From Fusobacteriota bacterium (GTDB taxonomy: Bacteria > Bacillota > TC1), in the NCBI GenBank assembly GCA_009773805.1, contig WTXA01000002.1, forward strand, positions 248,001 through 312,000: 64,000 bases of DNA, written 5' to 3'. The notes beneath the pieces are model-generated. The model made no database searches. It was not told the DNA's origin and saw only the letters and a program-made list of their open reading frames with translations. Below are positions 8,238 to 15,707 of the stretch, piece after piece. Each line of letters begins with the position of its first letter. Positions within the stretch are counted from its first letter, which is position 1. The position numbers and the translations under genes were made by a program.

Positions 8238-9164
8238 ATGTCTATACAGTACACTAAATTATTCAAATTACTAGCTGATAAGAATATCACAAAATCACAA
8301 CTCCAAAAGGATTTAGGAATTTCCACAGCAACAATGGCAAAATTGGCAAAAAATGAAAATGTATCATTAAGTATCATCAATGATATCTGCGACCTATTGC
8401 AATGCCAACCTGGAGACATAATAGAAATTAAGAAACATCCAACAAGTCCACTTCTTTCTATGTTTAAAGAGGAAAAAGAAATGAAACTAAAGGGTGGGTT
8501 ATATCATCAAACACAAGTAAAGTTAGCCTATAATTCAAATAGAATCGAAGGCAGCATTCTTTCCGAGGAACAAACAAGATACATCTATGAAACCAACACA
8601 ATAGCTGTAACCACCGAAGAAGCTACACCAATTGACGATATAATCGAAACCATTAACCACTTTCAATGTTTCGACTATATGATAGATATTGCTGAACTGG
8701 ATCTATCAGAAAATATCATTAAAGAGTTTCATAGATTAATTAAATGTAATACTACAGATAGTAGAAAAGAATGGTTCAACTTAGGGGACTATAAGGCGAA
8801 GCCAAATATGGTCGGTGATAGTAAAACTACCCTACCATCTAAAGTAAATGGTGAAATGGCTAGATTGATTGCAGATTATAGAATGATTGAGAATATAAAA
8901 TTTGAAAATATAGTAGATTTTCACTTTCGTTTTGAATCTATTCATCCCTTTCAGGATGGTAATGGTAGAGTAGGTAGAATGATAATGTTCAAAGAATGTT
9001 TAAAATGGAATATTACACCATTTATAATCGATGAGAAATTCAAACTCTTTTACTACCGAGGCCTAAAGGAATTCCCCAAGGAAACAGGCTATCTTATCGA
9101 TACCTGCTATTCAGCACAAGATGAATACACTAAACTATTAAACTATTTTCTTGATGAACAGTAA
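8238..9164 (+). CDS. Fic family protein with N-terminal HTH domain
   Basis: Residues 1-65 form a Cro/CI-type helix-turn-helix. The rest is a Fic domain with the complete motif HPFQDGNGRVGR (236-247, catalytic His236). The inhibitory helix motif SNRIEG (100-105) matches the S/T-x-x-x-E-G/N consensus, so this is a self-inhibited enzyme with an N-terminal inhibitory helix. Fic enzymes usually transfer AMP from ATP to Ser/Thr/Tyr of a target protein; the target here is unknown. No partner antitoxin gene flanks it. With two palindromes in its promoter it probably regulates its own transcription. Confidence 0.9.
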   Translation: MSIQYTKLFKLLADKNITKSQLQKDLGISTATMAKLAKNENVSLSIINDICDLLQCQPGDIIEIKKHPTSPLLSMFKEEKEMKLKGGLYHQTQVKLAYNSNRIEGSILSEEQTRYIYETNTIAVTTEEATPIDDIIETINHFQCFDYMIDIAELDLSENIIKEFHRLIKCNTTDSRKEWFNLGDYKAKPNMVGDSKTTLPSKVNGEMARLIADYRMIENIKFENIVDFHFRFESIHPFQDGNGRVGRMIMFKECLKWNITPFIIDEKFKLFYYRGLKEFPKETGYLIDTCYSAQDEYTKLLNYFLDEQ

Positions 9165-9195
9165 AAAAACGAGGTAGAATCAATTCTACCTCGTT
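9161..9195 (-). terminator. Terminator of the isochorismatase-like gene
   Basis: A 13-bp perfect stem (9168-9180 with 9183-9195, core ACGAGGTAGAAT). The T-run is on the minus strand (A7 at 9163-9169), so it mainly ends the minus-strand gene, and it separates it from the convergent Fic gene. Confidence 0.85.
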
Positions 9196-9201
9196 CTATA
9201 T

Positions 9202-9747
9202 TTATATATCTTCCGAGTCAATCATAACATCCTTTTGCAACCTACATAAATACTTAACCGAATCCTCATGAGATTCCCTTATAGCACCTGCAGTCCCCCC
9301 ATTTAATAGCTTAAAGAAATACCCTAGAGAATGAGCATCAACAGCAGTAGCTCGGACACAGCCATCAGTAGCAATACCACCAAGAATCAACTCCGTGGCA
9401 TCAAGACTCCGAAGCATCATATCAAGCTCAGTTTGAAAGAAACTACTAAACCTCTTCTTAAGAATAAAATAGTCACCCTCTGCAATATCAAGGCCATCAA
9501 CAAACTGAACACCAAATGTGCCAGCTATACAATGAGGCTTAGAACGCTCTAGTTCCCTTCCAAAATCACTCATATCAGCCCTATGCTCCTGATAGATATG
9601 AAATATTGGAACATTTTTTGCCCTGGCATTTTTCAAGGCTTCATTAATCACAGGAAGGGTATCTGTAGCACCCTCACACTGTAACGGAGCATTTTCACCA
9701 TAAAAATCATTTTGCATATCAATTATTAACAAAGCTCTCTTCTTCAT
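9202..9747 (-). CDS. Isochorismatase-like cysteine hydrolase
   Basis: 181 residues of the isochorismatase/nicotinamidase fold. The catalytic triad is visible as Asp10 (LLIIDMQNDF), Lys98 (in KKRFSSFF) and Cys130 (in GIATDGCVRATA). Members act on nicotinamide, isochorismate, carbamates and other amides; the substrate cannot be fixed here. It is a single gene between terminators. Confidence 0.85.
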   Translation of the reverse strand: MKKRALLIIDMQNDFYGENAPLQCEGATDTLPVINEALKNARAKNVPIFHIYQEHRADMSDFGRELERSKPHCIAGTFGVQFVDGLDIAEGDYFILKKRFSSFFQTELDMMLRSLDATELILGGIATDGCVRATAVDAHSLGYFFKLLNGGTAGAIRESHEDSVKYLCRLQKDVMIDSEDI

Positions 9748-9824
9748 AATTCAACTCCCATTACCATTATTACCATTCTTATGGGTATATTAACACTAAT
9801 ATAGCTTTATATACAATAGTAATT

Positions 9825-9850
9825 TAAAAGGATGGCTTTAAGCCATCCTT
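9825..9850 (-). terminator. Terminator of the nitronate monooxygenase gene
   Basis: Stem AAGGATGGCT / AGCCATCCTT (9828-9837 and 9841-9850) with a short loop, followed on the minus strand by TTTTAAA. It lies 60 bases after the gene. Confidence 0.75.
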
Positions 9851-9909
9851 CATTTATTCTATTTCTCTTTACGTCATTTTATTCTATCTATTTTTTATCA
9901 TTATCACTT

Positions 9910-10998
9910 TTATTTCAATTCATCAATTATTTCTTGAACATGCTGTAACTTGTTAGTTCTAAAAACATTTGCTCCACAAAAGAACAAACCATTCTCTAAT
10001 CTACCACGCATACCATCACCAAGACTATCAGCAATACAATAACCAACCCTAGTCGCACCCTCACCATGATTACACGGCACAATACAATTACTAATGCACT
10101 TTATCTTCCTAGGTTCTAAATTCTGTATCAGAGGCGTATTAATGGCCCTTGCAGGATATCCCACAGGAGACTTAACTATCTTTACATCATCTTCACTTGC
10201 ATCCAACAGAACCTGTTTAAAACCATCACTAGCATCACTCTCAAAAGTAAGAGCAAACCTAGTACCAAGTTGAACAGCATCAGCCCCAAGAGCCATCATC
10301 TTCTCAACATCAGCCTTATCCCAAATACCACCAGCAGCTATAATAGGCATATCGCCCCATTTATCCCTCTCAGCAACAACATCCACAAGAATACTCTCTA
10401 GGCTATGCTCAGGTTTAAACAACTCATCCTCTTTAGCCCCTTGATGACCCCCACTAAGTGGACCCTCAACTATAACAGCATCAGGCAATCTTCCAACCCT
10501 CTGCCAAAATCTAGCAATAACCTTCAAAGCCTTACCACTAGAAACAATAGGCACAATAGCCACATCATCAGTAATATTCTTACCAACTTCTTGACACTTC
10601 TCCACCACTATCTTGGCCAAATCAGTAGGCAAACCAGCACCAGTAACAATAATATTAGCACCAGCATCAATCGCATCCCGAACCACCCTTTTATAATCAG
10701 TAATTACATGCAATATATTACAAGCAAGAGGAGCATCACCGCAAATCTTCCTTGCATTCTTAAAAATTTCAATTAAAGCTTCTCTTGAATGAGTATTATC
10801 AGATCCAAGAGGCCTGTCCTCCACTAACTTAGTGACAAAACGACAATCATCATAATAACCTGTACCAACACTACTAATAGTGCCAAGACCACCTGCTTTA
10901 GACACTGTACCAGCCAGACTACTCCAACTAATACCTACCCCCATGCCACCTTGGACAATCGGATATTTCACTTCATACTTCCCTATTTTCAGGCCCAT
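9910..10998 (-). CDS. Nitronate monooxygenase / FabK-type flavoprotein
   Basis: FMN-dependent TIM-barrel enzyme of the 2-nitropropane dioxygenase family (362 residues). Motifs are YPIVQGGMGVGIS at the N-terminus, VEGPLSGGHQG in the middle and AAGGIWDKADV / MALGADAVQLGTRF in the phosphate-binding half. The same fold includes the enoyl-ACP reductase FabK, but this is longer than FabK (about 310) and carries a Cys-rich C-terminal part (CISNCIVPCNHG), as in many clostridial nitronate monooxygenase annotations. Substrate uncertain. The ATG has GGAGG 6 bases upstream. Confidence 0.85.
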   Translation of the reverse strand: MGLKIGKYEVKYPIVQGGMGVGISWSSLAGTVSKAGGLGTISSVGTGYYDDCRFVTKLVEDRPLGSDNTHSREALIEIFKNARKICGDAPLACNILHVITDYKRVVRDAIDAGANIIVTGAGLPTDLAKIVVEKCQEVGKNITDDVAIVPIVSSGKALKVIARFWQRVGRLPDAVIVEGPLSGGHQGAKEDELFKPEHSLESILVDVVAERDKWGDMPIIAAGGIWDKADVEKMMALGADAVQLGTRFALTFESDASDGFKQVLLDASEDDVKIVKSPVGYPARAINTPLIQNLEPRKIKCISNCIVPCNHGEGATRVGYCIADSLGDGMRGRLENGLFFCGANVFRTNKLQHVQEIIDELK

Positions 10999-11042
10999 CT
11001 TATTCCTCCATTTAATTTTTAATTAAATAATGCTACAATCTA

Positions 11043-11071
11043 ATTGTATAATCTCAACTATGTAATGTCAA
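11043..11071 (-). promoter_or_regulatory. Promoter of the nitronate monooxygenase gene
   Basis: TTGACA (11066-11071), 17 bases, TACAAT (11043-11048) on the minus strand. The -35 box is within 20 bases of the divergent flavodoxin start. Confidence 0.75.
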
Positions 11072-11089
11072 ATAAAGGAGCGACTTAAA

Positions 11090-11563
11090 ATGAAATCAAT
11101 AATAATCTATTACACCCTAGAAGGTAACACCAAATACACAGCCGAAACACTAGCAAAAATACTAGACTCAGACCTCCTAGAACTAACCCCAACAAAACCA
11201 ATAAAATCCCTAGGATTCAGTAAATACATCTGGGGAGGGAAACAAGTCGTCATGAACCAAAAACCAAACCTAAAACCCTATAAATACAACCCAGACCAAT
11301 ATGACCTCACAATCTTAGCAGCACCAATCTGGGCCTCACACTTTGCCCCAGTATTCTCAACCTTCCTAAGAGACAACACCATTAGTGGCAATATTGCACT
11401 CATAGGCTGTAATGAAGGAGGAGGCTGTACCAAAGCCTTCAATATATTAGAACAACAACTAAAAAACAACAAAATTATAGGAACACTAGACCTAATGTCC
11501 CCACTTAAGAATAAAGAGGAAACACTAGGAAAATTAAAAGAATTTAGTGAAAAACTCAAATAA
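11090..11563 (+). CDS. Flavodoxin family protein
   Basis: 157 residues. The FMN phosphate-binding loop is YTLEGNTKYTAE (residues 8-19), the normal position for a flavodoxin. The LAAPIWASHFAPVFSTFL segment resembles the second FMN loop. It has a low-potential electron carrier or quinone-reductase role in the cytosol; no partner is adjacent. Its codons are unusually A/C-rich compared with the exporter genes but similar to other plus-strand genes here. Confidence 0.88.
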   Translation: MKSIIIYYTLEGNTKYTAETLAKILDSDLLELTPTKPIKSLGFSKYIWGGKQVVMNQKPNLKPYKYNPDQYDLTILAAPIWASHFAPVFSTFLRDNTISGNIALIGCNEGGGCTKAFNILEQQLKNNKIIGTLDLMSPLKNKEETLGKLKEFSEKLK

Positions 11564-11576
11564 AGGAGACCAACAA

Positions 11577-12002
11577 ATGGCAGAACTCAAAACCCAACAA
11601 ACCAATGAAGATGTAATAGAATTCATCAACAACTTTGCTAACAACGAACAAAAACGCCAAGACAGCTTCGAACTACTAAAAATCATGAAAGACTTCACAG
11701 GATACGAACCAAAAATGTGGGGACCAACCATGATAGGCTTTGGAATGTACCACTACAAATCAGACCGAAGCAATCAAGAAGGAGACTGGCCACTTGTTGG
11801 CTTTTCACCAAGAAAAGCTGCAATATCACTATATGTCTACTCCGGAATGCCAGAACATGAACACCTGCTAAAGGATTTAGGAAAATACAAAATGGGCAAA
11901 GCCTGCATTTATGTAAATAAGCTATCCGACATTAATATAGAAGTACTCAAAAAACTTATGCAAGAAACAATAGATTTCCTACATGACAGATATGGAAAAT
12001 AG
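11577..12002 (+). CDS. DUF1801 domain protein
   Basis: 141 residues of the YdhG-like DUF1801 fold: MWGPTMIGFGMYHYKS and WPLVGFSPRKAAISLYV are diagnostic segments. Function unknown. I start at the ATG at 11577, 8 bases after AAAGGAG; an in-frame GTG at 11547 would overlap the flavodoxin gene without a ribosome site. It forms an operon with the flavodoxin. Confidence 0.85.
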   Translation: MAELKTQQTNEDVIEFINNFANNEQKRQDSFELLKIMKDFTGYEPKMWGPTMIGFGMYHYKSDRSNQEGDWPLVGFSPRKAAISLYVYSGMPEHEHLLKDLGKYKMGKACIYVNKLSDINIEVLKKLMQETIDFLHDRYGK

Positions 12003-12040
12003 AATATAAATATAATGATTAGATAAAATCAGAAAAAACA

Positions 12041-12067
12041 AAAGGGAAGCCCTAGAGCTTCCCTTTT
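12041..12067. terminator. Bidirectional terminator between DUF1801 and cysK genes
   Basis: Stem AAAGGGAAGC / GCTTCCCTTT with a 6-base loop. TTTT follows on the plus strand and TTTTGTTTTTT on the minus strand, so it can end both converging transcripts. Confidence 0.85.
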
Positions 12068-12080
12068 GCTAATAATATGC

Positions 12081-13007
12081 CTAACTAAATAGAGGCGTGG
12101 ATAAATATCTTTCTCCTGTATCAGGAAGTATAACAACTATATTCTTACCTTCATTTTCAGGTCTTTTGGCCACTTGCACAGCTGCATAAAGAGCAGCCCC
12201 TCCAGAAATACCCACAAGTACACCTTCTGTAACCGCTAACTCTCTAGCAGCAGCAAAAGCATCCTCATGATCAACCTTTACAACCTCATCATAAACCCCA
12301 ACATCTAAAATACTAGGAATAAAACCAGCACCTATACCTTGAATCTTATGAGGACCAGGCTCTCCACCACTTAAAACTGGAGAACCAGCAGGCTCAACAG
12401 CAATAACTTGAATACCTGAATTTTTGCTTTTAAGGAAAGAACCAGCACCAGTAATTGTACCACCAGTACCAATACCAGCTACAAAAATATCTACTTGACC
12501 ATCAGTATCTTCCCAGATCTCAGGACCAGTTGTACTAAAATGGATAGCTGGATTAGCAGCATTTTCAAACTGACTAGGAATAAAAGCATTAGGAATAGAC
12601 TGAGCAAGCTCTTCTGCTTTAGCAATCGCACCCTTCATACCTTTTGGACCCTCAGTTAAAACCAACTCAGCACCTAGTGCCTTAAGTAAACTTCTTCTTT
12701 CAACACTCATAGTCTCAGGCATAGTTAAAATAACCCTATAACCCTTAGCAACACCAGTCATTGATAAACCAATACCAGTATTACCACTAGTTGGCTCGAT
12801 TATAACAGAGCCTTTTTTCAAGATCCCCTTAGCTTCAGCATCCTCGATCATAGCCTTAGCTATTCTATCCTTAACACTGCCACCCGGATTAAAGGACTCC
12901 AACTTACCAATTAGTGTGGCCTTAAGGCCATTACTTTCTCCATAAGTTCCAAGCTCCAATAAAGGTGTCTTTCCAATTAAATCTGTAATTTTTTTATAAA
13001 CTTTCAT
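12081..13007 (-). CDS. cysK: Cysteine synthase A (O-acetylserine sulfhydrylase)
   Basis: PLP enzyme making cysteine from O-acetylserine and sulfide. The PLP lysine lies in NPGGSVKDR (about 41-49) and the substrate loop is [11 protein letters not shown]. The phosphate-binding loop [10 protein letters not shown] is intact. Length 308 residues is typical. It starts 2 bases after the metY stop, with its AGGAG box inside the end of metY, so the two are one operon under the cysteine-codon leader upstream of metY. Confidence 0.96.
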   Translation of the reverse strand: MKVYKKITDLIGKTPLLELGTYGESNGLKATLIGKLESFNPGGSVKDRIAKAMIEDAEAKGILKKGSVIIEPTSGNTGIGLSMTGVAKGYRVILTMPETMSVERRSLLKALGAELVLTEGPKGMKGAIAKAEELAQSIPNAFIPSQFENAANPAIHFSTTGPEIWEDTDGQVDIFVAGIGTGGTITGAGSFLKSKNSGIQVIAVEPAGSPVLSGGEPGPHKIQGIGAGFIPSILDVGVYDEVVKVDHEDAFAAARELAVTEGVLVGISGGAALYAAVQVAKRPENEGKNIVVILPDTGERYLSTPLFS

Positions 13008-13009
13008 AA

Positions 13010-14302
13010 TTATTCTCCTATCGCTTTAAAAGCATTTTCTAAATCTTCTATAATATCATCGATATGTTCAATACCAATTGATAATCTTATTGTATTTTCC
13101 TTGATCCCTGAATTAATCAACTCTTCCCCAGACAATTGTGAATGAGTTGTAGTTGCAGGATGTATAACCAAGGACTTAGCATCAGCTACATTAGCTAATA
13201 GAGAAAAAATCTCCAAGCTATCAATAAACTTCTTAGCCTCAGCTACCCCTCCCTTAATTTCAAAAGTGAAGATTGAACCTGCACCTTTAGGGAAGTACTT
13301 CTTATATAGTCCGTTATATTCATTACCCTCGATGGCAGGATGATTAACCTTTTCTACTAATGGATGATCTTTCAAGTAATCTACAACCTTCAAGGCATTT
13401 TCCACATGTCTTTCAACCCTTAGTGATAAAGTTTCAATCCCTTGTAGGAACAAGAATGAGTTAAAAGGACTTAATGCTGCACCTGTATCTCTTAATAGGG
13501 TTACTCTAATTTTAATAATATAGGCTAAAGGACCAACGGCTTCAGTGAAAACTACACCATGATAACTTGGATTTGGCTGACTAAGTCCTTTAAACTTATC
13601 ACTAGCAGCCCAATCAAACTTGCCACCATCAATGATCACTCCACCTAAGGATGTTCCATGACCACCAATAAATTTAGTTGCTGAATGTATTACAACATCA
13701 GCCCCATGTTCAATAGGTCTAAACAAGTATGGTGTAGCAAAGGTGTTGTCCACTATCAATGGAATTCCATGTTTGTGAGCTATGTCAGCAATTGCTTGAA
13801 CATCAACTATACTTGAATTTGGATTTCCTAGTGTTTCTATAAATACGGCTTTAGTATTTTCCTTGATGGCCTCCTCAAGTTCTACCAGATTATCAGCATC
13901 TACAAAGGTTGTAGTAATGCCAAAGTCCGGTAGGGTGTTTGAGAATAGATTGTAAGTACCACCGTACAGTGTTTTTGCCGCCACGATATGGTCTCCTGCT
14001 AAGGCAATGTTTTGTATCGCATAACTTGTAGCTGCAGAACCTGAAGCTACTGCCAAGGCAGCAATCCCACCTTCTAGACCTGCTATTCTTTTTTCTAATA
14101 CATCTGTTGTTGGATTCATTAATCTTGTATAGATATTCCCAGCTTCGCTTAGATTAAATCTATTAGCCGCCTGGTCAAAATCCTTAAATACATATGATGT
14201 AGTTTGATATATTGGTACAGCACGTGATCCTGTAGCGCTGTCTGCTTCTTCTTGTCCTAAATGTAATTGTAATGTTTCAAATTTTAATTGTTTTTCGCTC
14301 AT
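13010..14302 (-). CDS. metY: O-acetylhomoserine sulfhydrylase
   Basis: Cys/Met metabolism PLP enzyme (430 residues) that uses O-acetylhomoserine with sulfide or methanethiol. The PLP lysine is in [18 protein letters not shown]. The long form, with a start like [11 protein letters not shown], distinguishes it from cystathionine gamma-synthase (about 380 residues). The first structural gene of the metY-cysK operon, it begins 95 bases after a Cys-rich leader ORF. Its own ribosome site (AAAGAGG) is moderate. Confidence 0.93.
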   Translation of the reverse strand: MSEKQLKFETLQLHLGQEEADSATGSRAVPIYQTTSYVFKDFDQAANRFNLSEAGNIYTRLMNPTTDVLEKRIAGLEGGIAALAVASGSAATSYAIQNIALAGDHIVAAKTLYGGTYNLFSNTLPDFGITTTFVDADNLVELEEAIKENTKAVFIETLGNPNSSIVDVQAIADIAHKHGIPLIVDNTFATPYLFRPIEHGADVVIHSATKFIGGHGTSLGGVIIDGGKFDWAASDKFKGLSQPNPSYHGVVFTEAVGPLAYIIKIRVTLLRDTGAALSPFNSFLFLQGIETLSLRVERHVENALKVVDYLKDHPLVEKVNHPAIEGNEYNGLYKKYFPKGAGSIFTFEIKGGVAEAKKFIDSLEIFSLLANVADAKSLVIHPATTTHSQLSGEELINSGIKENTIRLSIGIEHIDDIIEDLENAFKAIGE

Positions 14303-14397
14303 ATTTTACCTCTTTCTTTATTCAACCTTCTAAGGTTATTTTATTTTATATTTTGTTTTGTTCATTTGATTATTATTTTTCTAATATTTATTCTTAA

Positions 14398-14472
14398 TTA
14401 TAGACTTATGCTAAACATGCTACAACAGCACATTCGTCTATTATTTCCCCATACTTTTTTACTATTGTTCAT
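14398..14472 (-). CDS. Cysteine-rich leader peptide of the metY-cysK operon
   Basis: A 24-codon ORF with a strong GGAGG box 7 bases before its ATG. Residues 12-19 read RRMCCCSM: three consecutive Cys codons (TGC TGT TGT) flanked by Met. It lies between the operon promoter and metY. The Cys codons sit in a 7-bp hairpin (ATGTGCT with AGCATGT) enclosed by ATAGAC / GTCTAT. Poly-Cys leaders ahead of cysteine genes are known in mycobacteria, where they sense cysteine by translation. No U-run terminator lies between this ORF and metY, so control by translation or Rho is more likely than intrinsic termination. Function inferred. Confidence 0.72.
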   Translation of the reverse strand: MNNSKKVWGNNRRMCCCSMFSISL

Positions 14473-14487
14473 GTTTGCACCTCCATT

Positions 14488-14506
14488 ACATATATTTCCT
14501 ATATGT
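14488..14506. promoter_or_regulatory. Palindrome at the start of the metY transcript
   Basis: ACATATA-N5-TATATGT, a perfect 7-base inverted repeat, falls about 8-26 bases after the predicted transcription start. It may be an operator (the Rrf2 regulator next door is the obvious candidate) or a small 5' hairpin. Confidence 0.4.
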
Positions 14507-14519
14507 TTACTATGTATTA

Positions 14520-14548
14520 ATTATATTAAATCATTATAGATAAGTCAA
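14520..14548 (-). promoter_or_regulatory. Promoter of the metY-cysK operon
   Basis: TTGACT (14543-14548), 17 bases, TATAAT (14520-14525) on the minus strand. It gives a 5' leader of about 210 bases containing the Cys-rich ORF. Confidence 0.82.
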
Positions 14549-14570
14549 TACATTTTTATAAAAATATAAA

Positions 14571-14596
14571 AGAGCAGAAATTTATTCTCTGCTCTC
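14571..14596 (-). terminator. Terminator of the Rrf2 gene
   Basis: Stem AGAGCAGA / TCTGCTCT followed by TTTTATATTTTT on the minus strand, just before the metY promoter. The Rrf2 and metY genes are therefore separate transcripts. Confidence 0.75.
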
Positions 14597-14601
14597 AGTA
14601 A

Positions 14602-15042
14602 CTATATACTATAGTCTATACTTTTTTGTTGATTGTTTTTTTCTATTTCCATAAGTTCAGCTAGATTATGACTATCAAGATAATCATTGATCACATCATA
14701 CAAACCTTGCCAGAAATCAAGAGTTGTGCAAATATGACTTCTCCCACACTTGTTAACCTCGTCATCAAGACAACTTACTGGTGCAACACTACCTTCAGTA
14801 GCTCTAAGAATTTCACCTATATTATATTCAGCAGGATCCTTAGCGAGTCTATAACCACCTTGGGCACCTCTAGAACTCAGTAACAATCCAGCCTTTTGTA
14901 GACTTCCTACAATTTGCTCTAAATACTTGATAGATATTTCCTGTCTTTTAGCAACATCTTTCAATCTAACATAACCATTATTTTGAATACCTATGTCTAT
15001 CATTAACCTTATTGCATACCTGCCCTTTGTAGATACTTTCAT
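14602..15042 (-). CDS. Rrf2 family transcriptional regulator (IscR/CymR-like)
   Basis: 146 residues with the Rrf2 winged helix at the N-terminus (MKVSTKGRYAIRLMIDIG; SIKYLEQIVGSLQKAGLL; GAQGGYRLA). Cys91, Cys99 and Cys105 lie where IscR carries its three [2Fe-2S] ligands, though the first spacing is seven residues instead of five. So it may sense Fe-S status, or sulfur status in the manner of CymR. Adjacent metY-cysK favours a cysteine-metabolism role. A palindrome inside its own promoter suggests autoregulation. Confidence 0.88.
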   Translation of the reverse strand: MKVSTKGRYAIRLMIDIGIQNNGYVRLKDVAKRQEISIKYLEQIVGSLQKAGLLLSSRGAQGGYRLAKDPAEYNIGEILRATEGSVAPVSCLDDEVNKCGRSHICTTLDFWQGLYDVINDYLDSHNLAELMEIEKNNQQKSIDYSI

Positions 15043-15066
15043 AATAACCCTCCAAACTATATTTAG

Positions 15067-15095
15067 ATTATACTACGGGAATAGTATGAATTCAA
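15067..15095 (-). promoter_or_regulatory. Promoter and operator of the Rrf2 gene
   Basis: TTGAAT (15090-15095), 17 bases, TATAAT (15067-15072) on the minus strand. The palindrome ATACTA-N6-TAGTAT (15070-15087) fills the spacer and overlaps the -10 box, which is a good position for autorepression. Confidence 0.65.
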
Positions 15096-15109
15096 TAAAA
15101 TTACAAATT

Positions 15110-15298
15110 AAAAGGCACCTTTCCTAGAAAGGTGCCTTTTGGAAGGTTTGGATGAAAAAAATTATTATTTATGTAAGGATTAACTTCACACTCATATAAT
15201 AACCAATTAGTATGTTATATATGTGAAAACCAAGGAAAAAGTAATTGAAAGTTAACACAAGTTACTGTGAAATAGATTTCTCATTACTTACACATAAC
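15110..15298 (+). repeat. Tandem repeat unit A (about 189 bp)
   Basis: First of two diverged direct copies. It opens with a perfect 13-bp hairpin AAAAGGCACCTTT / AAAGGTGCCTTTT, continues with GGAAGGTTTGGATGAAAAAA, and ends with ACACATAACT. Units A and B share the hairpin, the ATG-poly-A-ATT run, a TATAATA box, a GTGAAAA..AAGGAAAAA..AATTGAAAGTT block and the tail. No large gene fits. Confidence 0.7.
15152..15199 (+). CDS. Tiny ORF in repeat unit A
   Basis: Reads MKKIIIYVRINFTLI, with GAAGG a few bases upstream of the ATG. Its sister in unit B begins and ends at matching positions. Coding is not proven; the hydrophobic, basic composition recalls very small toxin peptides but no family is recognised. 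Confidence 0.3.
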   Translation: MKKIIIYVRINFTLI

Positions 15299-15481
15299 TT
15301 AAAAGCACCTCTTTTCGAGAGGTGCTTTTAGAAGGTTTTGGATGAAAAAAATTATTATTATTATCGCAAGGTTTTGCCTTACATACATATAATACAAGAG
15401 TTTTTTGTTAACTGTGTGAAAATAAAGGAAAAAACAATTGAAAGTTTTTACATATTTAAAGAAATTAACTACACATACAAC
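15299..15481 (+). repeat. Tandem repeat unit B (about 183 bp)
   Basis: Second copy. Its hairpin (AAAAGCACCTCT / AGAGGTGCTTTT, 15301-15329) differs in sequence from that of unit A but keeps a full stem, as expected if the structure is under selection. The tail ACACATACAACT matches that of unit A. Confidence 0.7.
15342..15392 (+). CDS. Tiny ORF in repeat unit B
   Basis: Reads MKKIIIIIARFCLTYI, one residue longer than the copy in unit A. The length change between copies is a multiple of three and both end in ATA TAA, which hints weakly at coding constraint. Confidence 0.3.
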   Translation: MKKIIIIIARFCLTYI

Positions 15482-15482
15482 T

Positions 15483-15511
15483 TTTAACTTAATAACTGTT
15501 TATGCTATAAT
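15483..15511 (+). promoter_or_regulatory. Promoter of the small-ORF/lipid kinase operon
   Basis: TTTAAC (15483-15488), 17 bases, TATAAT (15506-15511) on the plus strand, 22 bases before the first start codon. Confidence 0.65.
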
Positions 15512-15533
15512 TGGCTAAATACGGAGGTGCTGC

Positions 15534-15698
15534 ATGGAAATAGACCAATTTATCAAAACAATAAATATCAAAGAAACATCACTGAAAGAAACAATAGCCA
15601 GATACGCAACCCTAAAAGGTACAAATGGAATAACCCTTATAGAAATAATACACGTACAAACAGCCTACATAGACAAACTAAGAGCAGAACTACTTTAA
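15534..15698 (+). CDS. Small hypothetical protein (54 residues)
   Basis: A short ORF with a strong CGGAGG box 7 bases before the ATG, ending 9 bases before the lipid kinase gene. The sequence begins MEIDQFIKTINIKETSLKET and ends with a probable helix (IIHVQTAYIDKLRAELL). It has no membrane segment or Cys pair. Ribosome site, promoter and tight spacing to the kinase argue that it is real. Family not recognised. Confidence 0.7.
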   Translation: MEIDQFIKTINIKETSLKETIARYATLKGTNGITLIEIIHVQTAYIDKLRAELL

Positions 15699-15707
15699 AG
15701 GAGAACT

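Noticed and set aside
14303-14513. SAM (S-box) riboswitch or T-box upstream of metY
   Set aside because: None of the conserved SAM-I core sequence or T-box was seen and no terminator with a U-run lies before metY.
15110-15481. CRISPR array
   Set aside because: Only two units of about 185 bp with diverged sequence; no short regularly spaced repeats and no cas genes.
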